64,000 nt of DNA from DATKDP01 sp035546335. Lineage in GTDB: Bacteria > Acidobacteriota > Thermoanaerobaculia > Gp7-AA8. The stretch covers positions 1 through 64,000 of the forward strand of contig DATKDP010000060.1 in the NCBI GenBank assembly GCA_035546335.1, read 5' to 3'. The notes below the pieces were generated by a model. That model was given only the letters and a program-made list of their open reading frames with translations. It was not told where the DNA came from and did not search any database. How positions within the stretch are numbered: the first letter of the stretch is position 1; each line of letters opens with the position of its first letter. Made by a program: the position numbers and the translations under genes. This document shows positions 16,432-25,485 of this stretch, piece by piece.

Positions 16432-18639
16432 ATGAAGCGGGTCGCGCTCTCTCTCTGCATTCTGGCTCTCCCCGGACTCGCTCACTCCCAGACATTTCAG
16501 CGCGGAACCGGCCCGGGCGACCGGTTCTACAAGGATCAATCGTCCTTCTCGCTCAAGCTGCCCCAGGCGCAGAGGGGGGGGGCGGTTCGCTGGACAGTCG
16601 GCGCCGACGGCCGGCAGGAGTTCGTGCGGGACGAGTACGTGATTCTCGAGAGTGAAGTGAAGATCTACTATCAGGACATCGTGATGAGCGCCGACAAGAT
16701 CTCTCTGAATCTGAAGACGAAGGACGCCGTCGCCGAAGGCAACGTCGTTCTCGACCAGGGACCGAGACGGCTTTCGGCGAACAGAATCGTCTACAACCTC
16801 GATTCGGAGAGGGGAACGCTGTTCGAGGCGAAGGGCTCCTTCGAACCGTCCGTCTACTTCATCGGTGAAAAGATCGAGAAGATCGACGAGGATACGTTCG
16901 TGCTGACGAACGGCATCTTCACTTCCTGCGACATCGAGGACCCCTCATGGTCGTTCAAGCTGAAACGTGGAGTGATCACTCTGGACGACTATGCGCGCCT
17001 GACGAACATCTCGTTCCGGGCGCGACGCGCACCGCTTTTGTGGCTTCCCTACATCGTGTGGCCCACCAAGCGCGAGCGATCGCAGGGCCTGCTGATCCCC
17101 AAGCCGGGCTTCTCGAGCCGCTTCGGCAGCTTCATCAAGACCGCGTACTTCGTTCCATTCGGCGACTCGGCCGACACCACGATTTCGGCTGAGGCTTACA
17201 GCAAGGGTTATTACGCGCTGGGCACCGAAACGAACTACGTCCCGTCGACGGCGACGAAGGGGCAGGTGCTCGGTTACGTAGTTCGCGATCCGGAGACGAA
17301 CGATCTCGAATGGAAGTACGAGTATCGTCATACGCAGGACGATCTGCCCGGAGGGTTCCGGGGAGTGGTCGACGTGCGCGACTATTCGAATCTCGACTTC
17401 TTCCAGCGCTTCGAGAGGCGCTTCGAGCTGAATACCCTGTCGAACATCTACTCGTCCGCCTATCTGACGAGGAATCGATCGAACTACTCGATCAATCTGC
17501 GCGCCGACCGGCGCGAGCACTTTCTCGGACAGGAGTCGAGAATATTCGAGCAGCTTCCGTCGCTCGAACTGCGAACCTATCCGAATCGCGTCGGAAAGTC
17601 GCCACTCTACTTCTCTCTCGAATCCTCCGCCGCCCACCTTCGGACGAACCTCGGCGCCGACTACTATCGAACCGATCTCCGCCCCACCTTGACTCTGCAG
17701 CTCGAGACGCCGCCATGGTTCTCGATCAAGCCGCAGCTCTCGCTCCGCCAGACCTACTACACGTCCACCCTCGATCCGGCGACTCAGCAGATCACCGATG
17801 ACTCGCTCAACCGCTTCTACGCTCAGGGCGAGGTCGAGCTCGTCGGCCCTTCGTTTTCCCGCGTCTTCAGCCGCGAGATCGCGAACTTTGCGCGATTCAA
17901 GCACGTCATCGAGCCTCGCGTGAAATACATCCACACCACCGACGTCGAGGACCAGAATCGCGTGATCCGTTTCGACACGGTCGACTCGCCGTTTCTACCG
18001 CTCGTGCCCGACCTCGCCGAGTACTCCATCACCCAGCGCATCATCGGCAAGGAAAAAGGAGAAAACACTTCGGCACGCGACCTGATGTCGTTCACCATCC
18101 GCCAGTCGGTCGCGCTCAGCGGTCATTTTCAGAGCTTCGCCAGCGGTTCGCTTCGCGAAAATCGCTTCACGCCGGTGACACTCACGGCGCACATCAATCC
18201 CTACCAGCGCATCACCATCGACGCCAGCGCCTCGATCGGGAATGAAACGCGCCGGCTCGATCAGAGCAGCCTCTCGGCCAATCTCTCCGGAAAGAATTCC
18301 TACATGAATCTCACATGGTTCGCCACGTACCGCCGCCCTGGCCAGACCTTCGGCGGGTCGAGCCAGGTCCGGCTCGCCACCGGCTTTCCGATCATTGCCG
18401 AAAAGCTACGAGCAGACGCCCAGCTGAACTACGACGCCACCAGGGGAACGTTTCTCGAACAGCGCTATATCGTAGGCTTCTTCGCCTCGTGTTATACAGT
18501 GTCACTCGAGTATCGCGACTTCCTGCAGCTGCGAGGTGCAGTCCAGCCGGTTCGCGGCCGAGACTATCAACTCTCGATCGGTCTCAAGAACGTCGGCACG
18601 TTCGTCGATCTGCGGGGATCTCTCGACACGCTGTTCTGA
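16432..18639 (+). CDS. lptD: LPS-assembly protein LptD (outer-membrane beta-barrel)
   Basis: 735 aa. LptD inserts lipopolysaccharide into the outer leaflet of the outer membrane. It has a signal peptide (MKRVALSLCILALPGLAHS) and an N-terminal OstA/LptA-like jellyroll (VRDEYVILESEVKIYYQD; DKISLNLKTKDAVAEGNVVL). Then follow LWLPYIVWP and GLLIPKPGFSSRFG, typical of the start of the barrel, and a long aromatic-alternating barrel ending in LDTLF. The mature protein has only two cysteines, Cys166 and Cys687, so at most one inter-domain disulfide. E. coli uses two pairs. The frame is open upstream through the MITE, but the signal peptide fixes the start. Confidence 0.93.
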   Translation: MKRVALSLCILALPGLAHSQTFQRGTGPGDRFYKDQSSFSLKLPQAQRGGAVRWTVGADGRQEFVRDEYVILESEVKIYYQDIVMSADKISLNLKTKDAVAEGNVVLDQGPRRLSANRIVYNLDSERGTLFEAKGSFEPSVYFIGEKIEKIDEDTFVLTNGIFTSCDIEDPSWSFKLKRGVITLDDYARLTNISFRARRAPLLWLPYIVWPTKRERSQGLLIPKPGFSSRFGSFIKTAYFVPFGDSADTTISAEAYSKGYYALGTETNYVPSTATKGQVLGYVVRDPETNDLEWKYEYRHTQDDLPGGFRGVVDVRDYSNLDFFQRFERRFELNTLSNIYSSAYLTRNRSNYSINLRADRREHFLGQESRIFEQLPSLELRTYPNRVGKSPLYFSLESSAAHLRTNLGADYYRTDLRPTLTLQLETPPWFSIKPQLSLRQTYYTSTLDPATQQITDDSLNRFYAQGEVELVGPSFSRVFSREIANFARFKHVIEPRVKYIHTTDVEDQNRVIRFDTVDSPFLPLVPDLAEYSITQRIIGKEKGENTSARDLMSFTIRQSVALSGHFQSFASGSLRENRFTPVTLTAHINPYQRITIDASASIGNETRRLDQSSLSANLSGKNSYMNLTWFATYRRPGQTFGGSSQVRLATGFPIIAEKLRADAQLNYDATRGTFLEQRYIVGFFASCYTVSLEYRDFLQLRGAVQPVRGRDYQLSIGLKNVGTFVDLRGSLDTLF

Positions 18640-18712
18640 CGACGGGCCGAGAAAGATATCGCTGCCTTCGCCAAACCATTCCGAAACGATGCTGAAAAGG
18701 AACCTGACGGCA

Positions 18713-19783
18713 ATGAAGGGCCTGATTCTCTCCGGAGGGAAAGGGACGCGCATGCGCCCTTTGACCCATACCTCGGCGAAACAACTCATTCCCGTGGCCA
18801 ACAAGCCGGTCCTGCAGTATGGGATCGAGGCGATCGTCGCGGCCGGCATCGACGAGATCGCGATCATCGTCTCTCCCGAAACGGGCGGAGAGATCCGCGA
18901 CGCGATCGGCGACGGAAGCGCCTTCGGCGCGCGGGTGGAGTACATCGAGCAGGATGCTCCGCGCGGGCTCGCCCATGCCGTGCTCATCGCCGAATCGTTT
19001 CTGCAGCGCTCACCCTTCGTGATGTATCTGGGGGACAACCTTCTCCAGCACGGGATCACACCGCTCGTCGAAGAGTACAGATCGCTCGACTGCAACAGCG
19101 AGATTCTGCTCACCCGGGTCAAGGATCCGTCGCAGTTCGGAGTCGCCGAGCTGTCACCCGAGGGGCGTGTGGAGCGGCTCACCGAAAAACCGCCGGAACC
19201 GAAATCCGATCTCGCTCTCGTCGGCGTCTACATGTTCGATCACCACATCTTCGACGCCGCCAGGGCAATCAAACCATCGAAACGGAACGAGCTCGAGATC
19301 ACCGACGCCATCCAGTGGCTGATCGACCAGGGCCTCTCGGTCCACCCGCACATCGTCAAGGGGTGGTGGAAAGACACGGGGAAAATCGAGGACATGCTCG
19401 AAGCGAATCGCACCGTGCTCGATACCTTCGAGATGGATCTGCGAAGCGAAGCGGACACCGTGAGCAGCATCGAGGGGAAGGTGGTCATCGAGGACGGCGT
19501 CGCGATCACCGAATCGGTGATCCGCGGCCCGGTAATCATCGGCCGCGGCTCGATCATCCATCATGCCTACGTCGGCCCCTACACCTCCGTCGGTAACCAT
19601 TGCAGGATCGAGCACTGTGAGATCGAGAACTCGATCGTTCTGGAGCACTCGTCGATCGCCCATGTCGACGGTCGCATCGAGGCGAGCCTGATCGGCAAGA
19701 ACGTGAAGATCGGAAGGACCCGCCGGAAGCCCGTCGCCTATCGCTTCATGCTCGGCGACAACAGCGAGGTGGGGATCACCTGA
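18713..19783 (+). CDS. glucose-1-phosphate thymidylyltransferase, long (RmlA/StrD-type) form
   Basis: 356 aa. The N-terminal nucleotidyltransferase core begins MKGLILSGGKGTRMRPLTHT, followed by AKQLIPVANKPVLQYGIEAI. Further blocks are YLGDNLLQ, LVGVYMFD and the KGWWKDTGK segment. The C-terminal third is a left-handed beta-helix (VIRGPVIIGRGSIIHHAYVG), which marks the long form that makes dTDP-glucose. AAAAGGA sits about 11 bases before the ATG. An upstream ATG at 18689 is less likely. It lies just before a methyltransferase gene, in a polysaccharide neighbourhood. Confidence 0.9.
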   Translation: MKGLILSGGKGTRMRPLTHTSAKQLIPVANKPVLQYGIEAIVAAGIDEIAIIVSPETGGEIRDAIGDGSAFGARVEYIEQDAPRGLAHAVLIAESFLQRSPFVMYLGDNLLQHGITPLVEEYRSLDCNSEILLTRVKDPSQFGVAELSPEGRVERLTEKPPEPKSDLALVGVYMFDHHIFDAARAIKPSKRNELEITDAIQWLIDQGLSVHPHIVKGWWKDTGKIEDMLEANRTVLDTFEMDLRSEADTVSSIEGKVVIEDGVAITESVIRGPVIIGRGSIIHHAYVGPYTSVGNHCRIEHCEIENSIVLEHSSIAHVDGRIEASLIGKNVKIGRTRRKPVAYRFMLGDNSEVGIT

Positions 19784-19801
19784 GATCTCCACGGGAGAAC
19801 C

Positions 19802-20476
19802 GTGCCGAACATCTACCAGTTCAAGGATTTCGACGGCAGCAGCCATCGCATTCTCATCCGTCTGATCCGGCGACATTCCCGCAACGGCGGGCTTCTGGTC
19901 GACCTTGGAGCGGCCGGCGGAGAGCTGGGCGAAGCCGTCCGCGGCCGGTTCGACCGCACCATCGGTTTCGAGCTCGATCTCGACCGGATGCAACATCTCC
20001 GCACCCGCTTCGATCAGGTCGTCATCGCCGATCTGGAAAGGCTCGTCTCGCTTCCGCGAGCTTCGGTGATCGTCATGGCCGACGTTCTCGAGCATTTGCG
20101 CGATCCCTCACCATTGCTTCGCCTGGTGCGAAGCTCGCTCACCGATGACGGGCACCTCTATGTATCCGTGCCGAACATCGCGAACGTCACCACCCGCATC
20201 GGCCTTCTTTTCGGCGTCTTCCGCTATCGTGATCGCGGCATTCTCGACGCAACGCACCTTCGCTTCTACACCATGAAAACGATTCGCGAAGAGATCGCCC
20301 GCGCAGGATTCGAGATCATCACCGTTCGAGGCTCGTCGATCCCCATCCGGCTGATCATCGGCACGTCATTGCCGGACTCCCTTCTCAGGCTCGGCGAAAG
20401 AGTCCTCTCCACGATCACGCAGACGTGGCGGGCTCTGTTCGCCTACCAGATCATTCTCGTGGCACGCCCTCGCTGA
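19802..20476 (+). CDS. class I SAM-dependent methyltransferase
   Basis: 224 aa from GTG. Motif I is LLVDLGAAGGELGEAV, followed by the acidic residue of IGFELDLDR and VIVMADVLEHLRDP, and then GHLYVSVPNIANVTTRI, as in many sugar or lipid O-methyltransferases next to glycosyltransferases. Substrate unknown. It is 18 bp after the nucleotidyltransferase gene and overlaps the convergent YfhO-like gene by 26 bp. Confidence 0.85.
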   Translation: MPNIYQFKDFDGSSHRILIRLIRRHSRNGGLLVDLGAAGGELGEAVRGRFDRTIGFELDLDRMQHLRTRFDQVVIADLERLVSLPRASVIVMADVLEHLRDPSPLLRLVRSSLTDDGHLYVSVPNIANVTTRIGLLFGVFRYRDRGILDATHLRFYTMKTIREEIARAGFEIITVRGSSIPIRLIIGTSLPDSLLRLGERVLSTITQTWRALFAYQIILVARPR

Positions 20477-23063
20477 CCCCGTTCCACCGCCGCTCGAACA
20501 GCCATAGCGCGGCGAACAGGAGAACCCCGGCGATGGCCAGCCACCAGACATCACGACCGATGCGCCGCGTCAACACGACTCGATGTCGCCCCGCTTCCAT
20601 CGGCACGCCGGCGAATAGCGAGTTGATCTCGATCGGATCCGCCGGTCGGCCGTCCACCGTGACTCGCAGCTCGCGCGTCAACTTCTCGGAAGTCGCGAGG
20701 AGAAACGGCACCTGGGAATCGGTCTCGATCGTCTGCCGATCGGGCAGATACTCGAGCAGCCGGAACACTACACGCCGCTCTTCCCTCGGGACGGCGGCGA
20801 GGCCGCGTGCCAAAGAGGGCGACGAACGCAGCAATAAAGCCGTCGATCCGAAGTCGACATCCTTCGCCTCGAGAAACTCCTCGCTGGTCACTTCGCGAAG
20901 ATCCCAGTTTGCGTAGTGGCGTGGGAGCTCCGCCAGGTTCTGGAAGATTCTCCCGTCCGCGAGCTCGTGCGCCAGAATGACCGGAATCTCGACGCGTCGA
21001 TAGAAGAGAGGACTCTCTCCCGGAGGTGCGGCGCCTCCCAGGACATCCACCGACATTCCCCTCGTCCGGATCGTGAGCAGGAGTGCCTGATCCTGCCGCG
21101 CGAGCCCCCTCACCGGGGCATACACTTTGTCCATCCGCTCGAGCTCCTTCCGTGACCAGAGCCGCTCGTGGACGATCTGTCCCGTCTCGGGCCGGATCAG
21201 CGCAATCTCGAGGTCGCCGGCCCCAGGCTCCTGCACCGGCCTGATCGTCAGCTCGATCGCTTCGAACTTCGGCGAATCGATGTGAACCGTACGCCTCACC
21301 GCCTGTCCCGGGCCGATCCGAATCGCCGCAGCCTCGGGCATCACAGCGGTCGTATTGGCCAGAAGCGTCCATCGAACGATGTCGATGTTCGGTTGCTCGA
21401 TCAGATAACGAACGTTCAGCAGCCCGAGAAACGGATGCGCGATGTTCGTCTTCAGGCCGTTGAACATCAGGACGGTCGGTGAGTCCCAGCTCCCCGCATC
21501 GATTCGCGCCATCATGGCGCGGTACGCCGCCTCGGAACTGAAGTGACTCCTGATGTCCTCCAGACGGAAGAGCTCCGCCGTGTTCGGATAGAGCCAGCTG
21601 AAGAACGGAGCGATACGAAACGGTCCGGGCTCCCGCTTCAGAAGCTCGAGCGCCGGCGTCACGGGAATGCGAGCCACTCGCGGTTTCAGATAGGGATAAA
21701 AGCGGGCGGCGAAGATCCCGAGATCGAACGCAGCCCCGAGAACGAGTGCCACCGCAGCCAGGGCGGTGACGGCACGCCAGCGCCTCACTGAACGGCTCGC
21801 GAGCAGGGCAGAAACCCCGGCTGCTGCGAGATACGCCGCCGGAATCGGGAGCAGCACACGGAGCCTCGTGAGAGGAGAGAACTTCAGACCGGGAAGAGCT
21901 CCGGCCATCCGGCTCATCCCCGGAAGGCCGAAGATCAGCAGCAGAATCACGACGAAGAAGGCGAGCCAGAACCAGCGGTGGCGCCCCTTGCGAGACAGTG
22001 CTCCGGCGAAGATGAGCGGAAGAGAGACGATTCCGAGATAGACCGACGCCTCGACGAAATCGTTCGACCACCCGAGAGCCGGATCGCCGATCCAGAGACG
22101 GGCGGCGGGGTCGCCGAGGCGGTACGGTCGAACGAAGCTCTCGAGATGCGCAAGGGGGTAGACGTGCATGGCGCTGATCGACGAGCGCGCCTCCAGATAT
22201 CCCGTGCGACGCAGAAAGTCGAAGAAGGTGAAGAAAAAAGGAGCGGAGATCATGAGCCCGATCGCCAGAGCAGCGGCGACGGACCTGAGCGCCCGCCATG
22301 GAATCGAGCGTTCTCTGATCGCACGATAGACAGCGTATCCAGCCACGGTGTAAACGGCGTAGGCGATCATCGCCGGAAAACCCGCGAGAATCGACATGAT
22401 CGCGAGCACCACCAGCGGCGCCAGCGGAAGTCGTTTCCGCTGAAAAGCGCGGGCAACCACGTAGAGCAGCGCCGGATAGAGAGCCGTGGCATTCGTCGGA
22501 TGCATCAGCCACCAGACCGAAAAGATGCCGGAGGCCGCAAAGGTGATAGCTCCGAACGCGGCGCCCCTCTTGCCCAGCCGTTCCTCGCGCAGCCAGAGCC
22601 AGGTGAACAGAAAGGCGAAGTTCAGCTTCAGCAGAACGATGCCGTAATAGAGAAGAGAGAGCGGCAGGAGCAGCGCCGGCAGAAGAATGAACGGCGAGAG
22701 GATGACCGAGGAGCCGAAACCCGGGATGCCCGAAGCGAGATAGCGGTTCCAGTGGAGCGCGGAGGGCTCGCCTCGCACCAGCGAAGCGACCGGGAGGATC
22801 CCGGTGGCGGCGGCGTCGAGCGTCGGGTTCTGCGCTTCCACCGATCGGCTGAAAGCCCAGGGAGCATAGTGATAGTAGACGTCGTTGGGCGAAAGAATCC
22901 GTCCCATGAAGAGAGTGGGAAAGAGGATGACGAGGTGAAACGCAGCGAGACCGATCAGAGCGACCCGATGCTTTCGGATCGCACGGCGGGCCGTCGTGCG
23001 AAGGCGGCGTCCGGCGAGAGTTGCCGAGCCTTTCGAAGCTTCGGAAGGGGATGGGTGTCGCAT
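20451..23063 (-). CDS. YfhO-like integral membrane protein
   Basis: About 870 aa from ATG 23063 (ATG 23087 is possible). The N-terminal two thirds are polytopic; the loop after the first helix reads MGRILSPNDVYYHYAPWAF, a hallmark of the YfhO family. Later come FLFTWLWLREERLGKRGAAF and a periplasm-type C-terminal soluble region, then a last hydrophobic segment near the end (DVWWLAIAGVLLFAALWLF). YfhO proteins are GT-C-like and implicated in glycosylating envelope polymers. No soluble enzyme motif is visible. It is divergent from the dehydrogenase at 23176. Confidence 0.85.
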   Translation of the reverse strand: MRHPSPSEASKGSATLAGRRLRTTARRAIRKHRVALIGLAAFHLVILFPTLFMGRILSPNDVYYHYAPWAFSRSVEAQNPTLDAAATGILPVASLVRGEPSALHWNRYLASGIPGFGSSVILSPFILLPALLLPLSLLYYGIVLLKLNFAFLFTWLWLREERLGKRGAAFGAITFAASGIFSVWWLMHPTNATALYPALLYVVARAFQRKRLPLAPLVVLAIMSILAGFPAMIAYAVYTVAGYAVYRAIRERSIPWRALRSVAAALAIGLMISAPFFFTFFDFLRRTGYLEARSSISAMHVYPLAHLESFVRPYRLGDPAARLWIGDPALGWSNDFVEASVYLGIVSLPLIFAGALSRKGRHRWFWLAFFVVILLLIFGLPGMSRMAGALPGLKFSPLTRLRVLLPIPAAYLAAAGVSALLASRSVRRWRAVTALAAVALVLGAAFDLGIFAARFYPYLKPRVARIPVTPALELLKREPGPFRIAPFFSWLYPNTAELFRLEDIRSHFSSEAAYRAMMARIDAGSWDSPTVLMFNGLKTNIAHPFLGLLNVRYLIEQPNIDIVRWTLLANTTAVMPEAAAIRIGPGQAVRRTVHIDSPKFEAIELTIRPVQEPGAGDLEIALIRPETGQIVHERLWSRKELERMDKVYAPVRGLARQDQALLLTIRTRGMSVDVLGGAAPPGESPLFYRRVEIPVILAHELADGRIFQNLAELPRHYANWDLREVTSEEFLEAKDVDFGSTALLLRSSPSLARGLAAVPREERRVVFRLLEYLPDRQTIETDSQVPFLLATSEKLTRELRVTVDGRPADPIEINSLFAGVPMEAGRHRVVLTRRIGRDVWWLAIAGVLLFAALWLFERRWNGVSEGVPRE

Positions 23064-23175
23064 TGTAGCGGAGTGGTTGGCGGGCATCTCGCCGGCCGGA
23101 ACCGGCGCGATGATACCATTCGCTCGCGCCCGCCCCGGCGACTCGACACCATACTCGACCCCATCCGACACTACG

Positions 23176-24144
23176 ATGATCGAGACGAGGAAACATCTGC
23201 TCATCGCCGCCGACGTCGATCGAGTCGCGCTCGACCTCTTCGGAGCCGACGAGCGCTTCGCCGTCACGAACCGCAGGAGCCACGACGAGGAGTCGCTGTC
23301 GGCGGCGGTGAGCGGACACGAGGTGCTTGTCACCAGATATCACAATCAGGTGACTAGGCGCGTGATCGAGAGTGCCGACCGGCTGCAGCTCATCGTCCAG
23401 GGAACCTCGGGGCTCGACAACATCGACCATGCCGCGGCGGCCGAGCGCGGTATCGAGGTCGCCGGCATCCCGGGAAAGAACGCCAATGCAGTCGCGGAAA
23501 TGGTCATCGGGATGATGATCAACCTCACGCGTACCCTCCCTCTCTACGATCGAATGGTGCGGCAGGGATCATGGGACCGCGGGAGCTGTGCCGAGCGGCG
23601 AGAGCTGCGGGGCCACCGCCTCGGAATCGTCGGGCTGGGACGCGTCGGAACCGCCGTCGCACGGCTCTCCGCCGCCTTCGGAATGGCGCCGATCGCATTC
23701 GACCCCTACATCAACGAGGCCACGTTCTTCGAGCGGGGCGCGACGCGCGCCGCTTCGCTCCCGCTCCTCTTCGAGGCGAGCGACATCGTGACCTTCCACG
23801 TTCCCCTGACGCCCGAAACCGATCGGATGCTCAATGAGGAATCGATGCGGTGGCTGCCCGAGGGCACGATGGTGATCAACACCTCGCGAGGCCGGATCGT
23901 CGATCTCGATGCCGTCATCGAAGCGTTGAAGGATGGCCGTCTTTCCGGCGTGGCCGTGGATGTGTACGACCAGGAGCCACCTTCGAGAATCCCTCCCGAG
24001 CATCCTCGGCTCATCACCACACCGCACATCGCCGGGTGCAGTCGCGAATCGAAACGATCGATCGGCATCGAGATCTATCGTCGCGTCTGCGAGCACTTCG
24101 GTTTCGCTCCGAACGAGGGGCTGCTCACTGATCATGAGCGCTGA
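23176..24144 (+). CDS. D-isomer-specific 2-hydroxyacid dehydrogenase (phosphoglycerate dehydrogenase-like)
   Basis: 322 aa. NAD-binding motif LGIVGLGRVGTAVARL, catalytic Arg in NTSRGRIVD, the Asp/Glu region VAVDVYDQEPPSRI and catalytic His in TTPHIAGCS. It has no C-terminal ACT domain, so it is the short form; 3-phosphoglycerate is one possible substrate and another 2-hydroxyacid is equally possible. The start is ATG 23176 (MIETRKHLLIAADVD). Its 3' end overlaps the DUF2142 gene by 11 bp. Confidence 0.88.
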   Translation: MIETRKHLLIAADVDRVALDLFGADERFAVTNRRSHDEESLSAAVSGHEVLVTRYHNQVTRRVIESADRLQLIVQGTSGLDNIDHAAAAERGIEVAGIPGKNANAVAEMVIGMMINLTRTLPLYDRMVRQGSWDRGSCAERRELRGHRLGIVGLGRVGTAVARLSAAFGMAPIAFDPYINEATFFERGATRAASLPLLFEASDIVTFHVPLTPETDRMLNEESMRWLPEGTMVINTSRGRIVDLDAVIEALKDGRLSGVAVDVYDQEPPSRIPPEHPRLITTPHIAGCSRESKRSIGIEIYRRVCEHFGFAPNEGLLTDHER

Positions 24145-25474
24145 GCCCTGGCGCGTGTTCGTCGTGCTCGGCCTGATCTCCGGTTCGCTCTTCGTCTTTC
24201 TGACGCCGCCGTTCCAGGGTCCGGACGAGCCGAGTCACTTTGCGCGCGCCTGGGAAATCTCTCGCGGACGCCTCCAGGCCACGGCTCCATCGACTCCGTT
24301 GCCCGAGAATCTCGCCGATGCGATCGCCATCTCGTCGCGAGTCACTTTCGATTCCGGCGAGAAAGTCACCATCTCCGAGATCACCGGCTCGATGCGCGGG
24401 TCGATGGGAGAGCGCGATGTCTATCATGCGGGCGCGGCGATCTACACGCCCGTTCCCTACGCTCCGCAGGCGGCGGTGATCGCGTTGCTGCGGCCGCTCA
24501 TTGGGGAATCGATCGCGCTTCTCTACGTGTCGCGGCTCGCCAATCTGATCTGCTCGACGTTGATCCTGGCCGGAAGTCTTGCCATCCTCCCCTTCTCGCG
24601 ATCTCTGTTTCTCCTTCTCGCGCTCACTCCGATGTTCGCGTTCCTGCGATCGACCGCCTCACCCGATGCAATCACCGGGAGCGTCGCCTTTCTTCTCACT
24701 GCGTTGATTCTGCGGATGTCGTTCTCCAGCGATTCTCCCGGTCGAAGGGACGTTCTGCTCCTTCTCGCCTGCTCTGCGGTCCTCGTCCTGTCGAAGCCGA
24801 TTTACGCTTTTCTCCCTCTGCTCGCCTGCATGATCCCCCACCAGCAGTTCCGGTCGACTCGCGCTCGCACAGCCCTCGCCGTCTCCCTCCTCGTCATCAC
24901 GTCGCTCGCACTCGTCATCGCGATGTGGAATGCGCATGCCACGTTCCAGTCGATCCGAGCCGACGAGGGGATCAGCCCGCGCCTCCAGCTCGAGGCGATG
25001 CTCGACGAGCCCGCGAGATTCCCCGCTGCAGCTTTCAACGACTATGCGATTCATTACCGCCGCTACGTCGCGGAGATGATCGGGAATCTCGGATGGCTCG
25101 ATACGCCGCTTCCGATCTCCGCGATCGCCGCCTGGGCACTCCTGCTCATCGCAGTGGCATTGGTCGATGGTCCGGCACGTCTCGGTGTGCGTGAGAAAAC
25201 GATCTGTTCGACGATCCTCGCCGCCAGCATGCTTCTTCTGAGCGCTTCGCTCTATCTCGGCTGGACTCCGGCCGGGGCCGCGCGCATCGAGGGATTGCAG
25301 GGGCGATACTTCATACCGCTCATGCCCCTCGGGCTGCTCCTTCTGCAGAACCGCAAGTGGGGGCGCGACCGGTGGAACGGGGCAGTCCGCTGGCGATCGA
25401 TGATGGTTCTCACTTCATCGGCGGTGCTGCTGATCACCGCGATCACCCTGTTGCAGCGCTATTGGATTCTTTGA
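24134..25474 (+). CDS. DUF2142-like polytopic membrane protein
   Basis: 446 aa. It opens with a hydrophobic helix and then FLTPPFQGPDEPSHFARAWE, the signature of DUF2142 membrane proteins. Around ten further hydrophobic segments follow. DUF2142 members sit in polysaccharide loci and are thought to be GT-C-like transferases. The ATG overlaps the end of the dehydrogenase gene, so translation is probably coupled. It converges on hutI with an 11-bp gap. Confidence 0.85.
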   Translation: MSAEPWRVFVVLGLISGSLFVFLTPPFQGPDEPSHFARAWEISRGRLQATAPSTPLPENLADAIAISSRVTFDSGEKVTISEITGSMRGSMGERDVYHAGAAIYTPVPYAPQAAVIALLRPLIGESIALLYVSRLANLICSTLILAGSLAILPFSRSLFLLLALTPMFAFLRSTASPDAITGSVAFLLTALILRMSFSSDSPGRRDVLLLLACSAVLVLSKPIYAFLPLLACMIPHQQFRSTRARTALAVSLLVITSLALVIAMWNAHATFQSIRADEGISPRLQLEAMLDEPARFPAAAFNDYAIHYRRYVAEMIGNLGWLDTPLPISAIAAWALLLIAVALVDGPARLGVREKTICSTILAASMLLLSASLYLGWTPAGAARIEGLQGRYFIPLMPLGLLLLQNRKWGRDRWNGAVRWRSMMVLTSSAVLLITAITLLQRYWIL

Positions 25475-25485
25475 GCTGCCGCGTC

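Noticed and set aside
20551..23430. Minus-strand frame of about 960 codons overlapping the YfhO-like gene
   Set aside because: It is in the neighbouring frame of the real membrane-protein gene and has no hydrophobic pattern or domain.
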